Source: FEN-1088 sp031407985 (GTDB lineage Bacteria > Myxococcota_A > Polyangia > Fen-1088). From it: a stretch of 64,000 bases of DNA. The stretch is from contig JANOJB010000340.1 of assembly GCA_031407985.1 (NCBI GenBank), forward strand, positions 32,776 through 96,775. Reading direction: 5' to 3'. The notes beneath the pieces were generated by a model, which did no database searches, was not told the origin of the DNA, and saw only the letters and a list, made by a program, of their open reading frames with translations. Made by a program: the position numbers and the translations under genes. Position 1 is the first letter of the stretch. Each line of letters begins with the position of its first letter. Positions 59,108 to 64,000 of this stretch are shown here, one piece after another.

Positions 59108-61909
59108 TCAGTAACTGTCGACGATCGATGTGACGCGCAACGCGGCCCGCAAGGCGTCGGGGGTCGTGGGTGCGTTCGGGCGAAAGACGACTGTCGCGGT
59201 TTCGCCGGGTAACAGATCAAAGGTGTTGTCCTCGAAAAACCCGTCGACCCCGGAACCCTGCCCGGCGCCGGCACCGGTGCTGGCGTCCGCACCACCAGCA
59301 CCGGCCAGGCCCAGGGACGTGAGGTACACATTCTTGGCGAAGCGACGGGCGGTGATCTTGACGGCGAAGGAGCCAGCAGCGCGCGCCTCGATCTCGGTCT
59401 TCAGCTCGGGGGCCGGCAACTCGAGATCTTTGGTCTTCACAAAGGAAAGGACGTTGCGACTCAGGCGCCGGCCACCTTCGGTCAGTTCCGCCACCAGGAC
59501 GACACGGGTCGGATCGGCGCCGCCAAGTGCCTCGCGTTTGGAAAGAGTCAGATGCGGATGGCTGGCGTTGGCGGCCAGGCGTACGTCTTGCTCGCGACGC
59601 CAAAGCTCGCGCCCGGACAGATCGATCAACCGCACCAGAAGCTTCGCGCCCGTGTCTGTACGCCGGTCGGAAATCCCCCACACCTTGACCGTTCCGCCCT
59701 CCTCGACAACGCTGACCAACACCGGCGCGAAAAACCGTTTCGCCGCGTAGTGCAGCGCCTTCCAGCGACCGAAGTAATCGATCCCCGACCAGGACGCCAC
59801 CGGCCAGCAGTCGTCCAACTGCCAGTACAAGCTGCCCCAGTTGTGCCCCATCTGCCGCCGGTGGGCCTCGGCCGCGTACTGAATGACGGTGGCCTGCAAG
59901 ACCTGGCCGACGTACAGGAACGACGGGAAGTCCTTGGGTTTGCGAAAATCGCGCTGCAGGTACGTGCGAATCAACTGGTTGCCGCGGGGATGCCGCTGGT
60001 GCGACAGCATCACTGGACTTTCGATGTCCCGATCGGCGGCGATGGTGTATTGCGAGACAGACCAAGAATCTGGGAAGGATTGAAAACCGTATTCGCTCAT
60101 GAACCGCGATGTGTTGGCCGCGTACTTGGTGTACGGCTCCTCGGCGTGCCAGACGCCCCAGTAGTGCATGTCCCCGTAGTTGAGCTTGTTCGATTTGATC
60201 GAATCGTCGTTCGCGCTGGGTGAGCTGCGCGTGTAGAAGCGGCCGGGATCCTCGGCCTTGATCACCGACGGCAGGAGTTCGTGAAAGACCCTCTTGTAGT
60301 CGCCCCACATTTTGTCCTGCACGGCGCGCGACAGGTGAAATTTGAAGGCCCATCCCCAACCTTGCCAGGCGGCCTCGATCTCATTGTTGCCGGCCCACAG
60401 CGCCAGGCTGGGATGATTGCGCAGCCGGCGCACGTTCTGGATGGCTTCCTGGCGGACATCATCGACGAAAGCGTCGTCGCCGGGATACATGCTGCAGCCG
60501 AACATGAAGTCCTGCCAGACCAGCAACCCCAGCTCGTCGCACAGCTCGTAAAAACGATCGTCCTCATAGATACCGCCGCCCCACACCCGAATCATGTTCA
60601 TGTGCGCGTCGGCCGCCGAACGCAGCAACCAACGGTAACGATCCGTGGTCATGCGCGTGACGAAGCTGTCGGCGGGAATCCAGTTCGCGCCTTTCATGAA
60701 GACGGGCGCGCCGTTCACCTTGACCGTGAAGCTCTTGCCTTCCTTGTCCATCTCGTGGACGACCTCGATCGTGCGCAAGCCAAAACGCGTGCGTCGCAGG
60801 TCGCGCGCCACGCCGCCGACGGACAGACTGGTCTGGAAGGGATACAGGACCTGCGGCCCCAGGCCGTTGGGCCACCAGCGTTGGGGATTGTCGATGCGCA
60901 CGGGCACCGCGACTTCGTTCGGGCCGATCTTTAGATCTGCGTCCACGCTGCCCAACGGCGTTCCACCGGCAGCCGCCGTTCCACCGGCGCCCGCCGTTTC
61001 ACCCGCCGCCGTCGTGGCCAGCGCGACGCTGACGCGTGCCCGTCCGGCGCGCGTCGCGTACACGCGTGCCTTCACCGTCAACCGCGCGACCTTCGCATCC
61101 AGCTGGTTCTGAAATATTTGCACGTCGTCCAGGCGCGCTTCGTCCCACGCGTCGATCTCGACGGGCCGCCAGATACCGCTGGTCACGAACCGTGGTCCCC
61201 AGTCCCAGCCGTAGTGGTACGGGGCCTTGCGGGTCAGCATGCTGACCATTTCGTCGGCCTGATCGTTGACAGCGGGCAGCTTGTACCCCAGGCGATCGTA
61301 GGTGGGTTTCACCTGTAGAATCGGCGACCGGAAACGCACCACCAGGACGTTATCGCCCGGCTTCAACTGTCCCTTCAGGTCGACGCGCCAAGTGCGAAAC
61401 ATGTTCGTCGTCCACAAGACCGAAACACCGTTCAGGAAGATGTCGGCGTAGGTGTCGAGGCCGTGGAACACCAGTTCGACGCGCTCGCGCGCCAGCAGTT
61501 CGCGATCAGCCTTGATGGTTGTCCGGTACTCCCAATTTTCCTTGTCGATCCACTGCTGGTCTTTTTCGTTCAGCCGCCAAAACGGATCGCCAATCTTGCC
61601 GTTGGCGAACAGATCGGTGTGCACGCACCCAGGGACCGTCGCGGGCAGCCACGGATCGGCCGGTCCCTTGGCGCGTGGTACGCGACGAAACGTCCAGGGC
61701 CCGGGCAGGTCGCGCCGTTCGCGCGCCTTGCCGGCGACAAGCGTGGCATTGATAGCCCCGGACGGCGGGGACGCGATTGCGGGCAGAGGCGTGGCCGAAG
61801 GCGGCGGGGCATCCGGCGGCGGGGCGGCCATGACGACGGAACTTTGTATCACGCCGACCACAATCGCCCGGATTGTCGCGCGGGCGACAAGCGAACCGTT
61901 CATCTGCAT
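59108..61909 (-). CDS. Glycoside hydrolase family 2, beta-mannosidase type
   Basis: 933 residues from ATG 61907-61909. A signal peptide (A-T-I-R-A-I-V-V-G-V-I-Q-S-S-V-V-M-A-A) sends it to the periplasm or outside. Sugar-binding domain (about 50-240, F-H-G-L-D-T-Y-A-D-I-F-L-N-G), Ig-like domain, then the TIM barrel with W-G-G-G-I-Y-E. Acid/base Glu510 lies in W-A-G-N-N-E and nucleophile Glu606 in S-E-Y-G-F-Q-S-F. R-V-W-G-G-G and W-Q-D-F-M-F are typical of beta-mannosidases. Two Ig-like domains follow. It should release mannose from beta-mannans; no CAZyme cluster is present. Confidence 0.92.
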   Translation of the reverse strand: MQMNGSLVARATIRAIVVGVIQSSVVMAAPPPDAPPPSATPLPAIASPPSGAINATLVAGKARERRDLPGPWTFRRVPRAKGPADPWLPATVPGCVHTDLFANGKIGDPFWRLNEKDQQWIDKENWEYRTTIKADRELLARERVELVFHGLDTYADIFLNGVSVLWTTNMFRTWRVDLKGQLKPGDNVLVVRFRSPILQVKPTYDRLGYKLPAVNDQADEMVSMLTRKAPYHYGWDWGPRFVTSGIWRPVEIDAWDEARLDDVQIFQNQLDAKVARLTVKARVYATRAGRARVSVALATTAAGETAGAGGTAAAGGTPLGSVDADLKIGPNEVAVPVRIDNPQRWWPNGLGPQVLYPFQTSLSVGGVARDLRRTRFGLRTIEVVHEMDKEGKSFTVKVNGAPVFMKGANWIPADSFVTRMTTDRYRWLLRSAADAHMNMIRVWGGGIYEDDRFYELCDELGLLVWQDFMFGCSMYPGDDAFVDDVRQEAIQNVRRLRNHPSLALWAGNNEIEAAWQGWGWAFKFHLSRAVQDKMWGDYKRVFHELLPSVIKAEDPGRFYTRSSPSANDDSIKSNKLNYGDMHYWGVWHAEEPYTKYAANTSRFMSEYGFQSFPDSWSVSQYTIAADRDIESPVMLSHQRHPRGNQLIRTYLQRDFRKPKDFPSFLYVGQVLQATVIQYAAEAHRRQMGHNWGSLYWQLDDCWPVASWSGIDYFGRWKALHYAAKRFFAPVLVSVVEEGGTVKVWGISDRRTDTGAKLLVRLIDLSGRELWRREQDVRLAANASHPHLTLSKREALGGADPTRVVLVAELTEGGRRLSRNVLSFVKTKDLELPAPELKTEIEARAAGSFAVKITARRFAKNVYLTSLGLAGAGGADASTGAGAGQGSGVDGFFEDNTFDLLPGETATVVFRPNAPTTPDALRAALRVTSIVDSY

Positions 61910-62017
61910 ACCGCAGGGTAACCCACGTGGGGTGGAGCGTGAAAACACCATTCCACGGACATTCGCTTGGCATGCGGCGCTTTGGCGCTATTGTCGACGG
62001 CACCAGGGAGGTTGACG

Positions 62018-62431
62018 ATGGCCGATCATAAGCGCGAGAAGATCCAACGCACCGACGCCGAATGGCGCCAGGTACTGACGCCCGAGCAGTACCACGTACT
62101 GCGCGAACACGGCACCGAGCGCGCGTTCACCGGCGCCTATGCGGACCGGCACGATCCCAGCACGTATGTTTGCGCGGGTTGCGGCCAGGAACTGTTCAGC
62201 TCGGAACAAAAATACGATTCCGGATCCGGTTGGCCCAGCTTCTACGCGCCCGCCGACCCGGAAGGCCTCGAGACCGACGCGGACGCGACCCACGGCATGG
62301 TGCGCACCGAGGTCCACTGCGCGCGCTGCGGTGGACACCTGGGGCACGTGTTCAACGACGGGCCGCAACCCACGGGCCTGCGTTACTGCATCAACTCGGC
62401 GTCGCTGCGCGCGGAAGCGCCCAAAAAGTAG
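62018..62431 (+). CDS. msrB: Peptide methionine (R)-S-oxide reductase MsrB
   Basis: 137 residues from ATG 62018, with GGGAGG seven bases before. Two zinc knuckles C-A-G-C and C-A-R-C, G-S-G-W-P-S-F, and the catalytic Cys in L-R-Y-C-I-N-S-A-S-L. No signal, so cytoplasmic. Repairs oxidised methionine. It diverges from the beta-mannosidase gene, sharing a roughly 100-base promoter region. Confidence 0.95.
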   Translation: MADHKREKIQRTDAEWRQVLTPEQYHVLREHGTERAFTGAYADRHDPSTYVCAGCGQELFSSEQKYDSGSGWPSFYAPADPEGLETDADATHGMVRTEVHCARCGGHLGHVFNDGPQPTGLRYCINSASLRAEAPKK

Positions 62432-62464
62432 TCGGCAGGCACGAACGCCGGGCAGGGACGTGGA

Positions 62465-63439
62465 CTACCAGGCGTAGGCTTCCGGCGCGGGTTTGCCGGG
62501 CCCGGGGAATATCTCGTCGAGGCGCGCGGCGGCCGCATCGTCCAGCTTCAATTCCAGCGCCCGCATCGCACCGTCCAGTTGCTCGCGCGTGCGCGGGCCG
62601 ATGATGGGCGCGGTGACGACCGGATTCCGCAGCAGCCAGGCCAGCGCAACGTCCGCGGGCTCCTCGCCGCGCGCCGCGCAGAACGCCCCGAAGCGCTCCA
62701 ACTTGTCGGCGTGTCGCGTGATCAAGTCCTGCCCCCACGTACCACCGCGGCGGCCCTGCGCGCCACCCCGCCGTCCCGCCCCAGCCAACGCTCCGCTGGC
62801 CAGCGGGCTCCACGGAATCAGCCCCAGCCCGTACGACTCACACGCGGGCACGACCTCCAATTCCACCGTGCGTTCAACCAGGTTGTAGCGGCTCTGCTCG
62901 GACACCAGTCCCAGGACATGTCGCCGCGCGGCCGTCTCGTTCGCGCGCGCGATGTGCCAGCCGGCGAAATTAGACGATCCGACGTAGATGACCTTCCCCT
63001 GTTGCACCAGCACCTCCATCGCCTGCCAAATTTCATCCCAGGGCGTATCGCGATCGATGTGGTGCATCTGGTACAGGTCGATGTGGTCGGTCTGAAGGCG
63101 ACGCAAACTTCCCTCGCACGCTTGTCGAATGTGCAGCGCGGACAGTCGCCCCTGGTTTGGCCAGTCCCCCATGGGTGAATAGACCTTCGTCGCCAGGACC
63201 ACCTTCTCGCGACGGCCGCCGCCTTGAGAGAACCAGCGACCGATGATTTGCTCGGTCAAGCCCTCCCCTTTCTTCCAGCCGTATTCGTTCGCGGTGTCGA
63301 AGAAGTTGATCCCCAGTTCCAGCGCGCGATCCATGATCGCGAACGCGTCGGCTTCCGATGCGTCCACGCCAAAGTTCATCGTGCCCAGGCAAAAACGACT
63401 GACGCTAAGGCCGGTGCGACCAAGTTTGGTGTACTCCAT
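62465..63439 (-). CDS. Aldo/keto reductase
   Basis: 324 residues from ATG 63437-63439. L-G-R-T-G-L-S-V-S at the start, D-T-A-N-E-Y-G (Asp and catalytic Tyr), V-V-L-A-T-K-V (catalytic Lys), D-H-I-D-L-Y-Q-M-H-H-I-D (His), and I-I-G-P-R-T near the end as NADPH contact. The set is complete. This fits the YghZ/general stress 69-like group with an extended loop (Gly/Arg-rich around 225-235). Substrate unknown. Confidence 0.92.
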   Translation of the reverse strand: MEYTKLGRTGLSVSRFCLGTMNFGVDASEADAFAIMDRALELGINFFDTANEYGWKKGEGLTEQIIGRWFSQGGGRREKVVLATKVYSPMGDWPNQGRLSALHIRQACEGSLRRLQTDHIDLYQMHHIDRDTPWDEIWQAMEVLVQQGKVIYVGSSNFAGWHIARANETAARRHVLGLVSEQSRYNLVERTVELEVVPACESYGLGLIPWSPLASGALAGAGRRGGAQGRRGGTWGQDLITRHADKLERFGAFCAARGEEPADVALAWLLRNPVVTAPIIGPRTREQLDGAMRALELKLDDAAAARLDEIFPGPGKPAPEAYAW

Positions 63440-63710
63440 GAGTCCCCGCGACCTATAAGCCAGACTCCGTCGAGGGGCAACCCACACGTGACGATCGCAT
63501 GGTGCGGATCGGGCGCAGAACTATCACCTCGACGTTTCTGGCAGCTCAAGGACGCCGGGCGGCGTCTATCGTCCTGCCACGATGGGTTTCGCGCGCTTCC
63601 CGGTCCCGTTCGCTGAGAAAACTCGGCCGGCGTGTCGATCTTGCGGCGCCTAGTTCGTCGCCGTTGTAGAGACCCGGGACTTCAGGGCGCCTGGCGACGG
63701 AGACCAGGCC

Positions 63711-64000
63711 ATGGACAACAACGGAGAGGCGATGACCATCGATTCAATAGGCGTGGAGCCAACGGCCCCGGACAACGACCCGCCCCGGCGGGGCGTTTGG
63801 TCGCTGGTGGGCGAGGCGTTGCGGGGGGCGCGCCACGACTACACGAAGCTGCCACTGCGGCGAGCGATCCTGCTGCTGGCCATCCCCATGGTGCTGGAGA
63901 TGATCATGGAGTCGGTGTTCGCCGTGGCGGACATCTTCTGGGTGTCAAAGCTTGGTCCCGACGCGGTCGCCACGGTGGCACTGACAGAATCGATGTTGAT
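63711..64000 (+). CDS. MATE-family efflux transporter, N-terminal part only
   Basis: Open from ATG 63711 (or ATG 63732, which has GGAGAGG just ahead) to the window edge. After a polar N-terminus of about 55 residues come L-P-L-R-R-A-I-L-L-L-A-I-P-M-V-L-E-M and M-E-S-V-F-A-V-A-D-I-F-W-V-S-K-L-G, the first MATE helix pair with its A-D-x-F-W-V-x-x-L-G string. Exports drugs or metabolites by cation exchange. The rest lies outside the window. Confidence 0.82.
   Translation, partial: MDNNGEAMTIDSIGVEPTAPDNDPPRRGVWSLVGEALRGARHDYTKLPLRRAILLLAIPMVLEMIMESVFAVADIFWVSKLGPDAVATVALTESML

Overview
The window looks like chromosomal DNA of a GC-rich, Gram-negative member of the Myxococcota (the former Deltaproteobacteria). 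This is an inference from gene content. A secreted metalloprotease ends in Gly-Thr-Gly-Gly repeats and a Cys / membrane helix / Arg tail resembling MYXO-CTERM. There is a Tat-exported DUF1552 protein paired with a DUF1587/1595/1592/1588/1585 protein. There are many lipoproteins and secreted proteins with haem-type Cys motifs, a Hanks kinase with a PEGA domain, and an OmpA protein with calcium-binding repeats. I saw no insertion sequence, phage, CRISPR array, rRNA or tRNA.

Layout. 0-2 kb: an AbiE-like two-gene module whose second gene carries an in-frame amber codon, then two truncated gene remnants. 2-5.5 kb: chromate transporter and the surface metalloprotease. 6-9.2 kb: DUF1552/DUF1592 pair. 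9.4-13.7 kb: a four-gene MacAB-like ABC export operon, divergent from a multicopper oxidase (13.8-15.2 kb) followed by haem/Kazal-like and Cys-rich lipoproteins. 16.6-20.3 kb: aminoglycoside-phosphotransferase-like/ATPase fusion, RMD1/DUF155 protein, universal stress protein, endonuclease/exonuclease/phosphatase protein. 20.4-24.4 kb: two flavoproteins and a possible acetoacetate-decarboxylase-like protein. 24.4-31.7 kb: PLP lyase, Ser/Thr kinase, YchF, cytidylate-kinase-like protein, helicase. 31.9-40.2 kb: EEP lipoprotein plus outer-membrane-type protein, CBS protein, VWA lipoprotein, erythromycin-esterase remnant, DUF2267 protein, LemA-TPM-TPM operon and a small charged protein.

40.3-42.6 kb holds the locus I consider most likely to be new: a 71-residue peptide gene with a very strong ribosome binding site and structured flanks, followed by a MEMO-family enzyme whose N-terminal domain looks like a PqqD-type winged helix (the peptide-binding fold of RiPP pathways). 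43-46.1 kb: haem/beta-propeller lipoprotein, small genes and a dehydrogenase remnant. 46.4-49.4 kb: pntA-pntB behind a good promoter that would give an almost leaderless mRNA, then a tandem repeat. 49.6-53.6 kb: a cobalamin riboswitch with a terminator-like hairpin, btuB, and a co-transcribed beta-propeller lipoprotein that may be a BtuG-type cobalamin-capturing partner. 53.7-64 kb: ppnP, a Gly/Arg/Pro-rich protein, a small haem protein, an OmpA protein, FabV, a beta-mannosidase, MsrB, an aldo/keto reductase, and the start of a MATE exporter cut by the window edge.

At least five genes are visibly decaying (the gene at 858, and remnants at 1.5, 1.8, 36.9 and 45.9 kb), so the chromosome is losing genes piecemeal without visible mobile elements.
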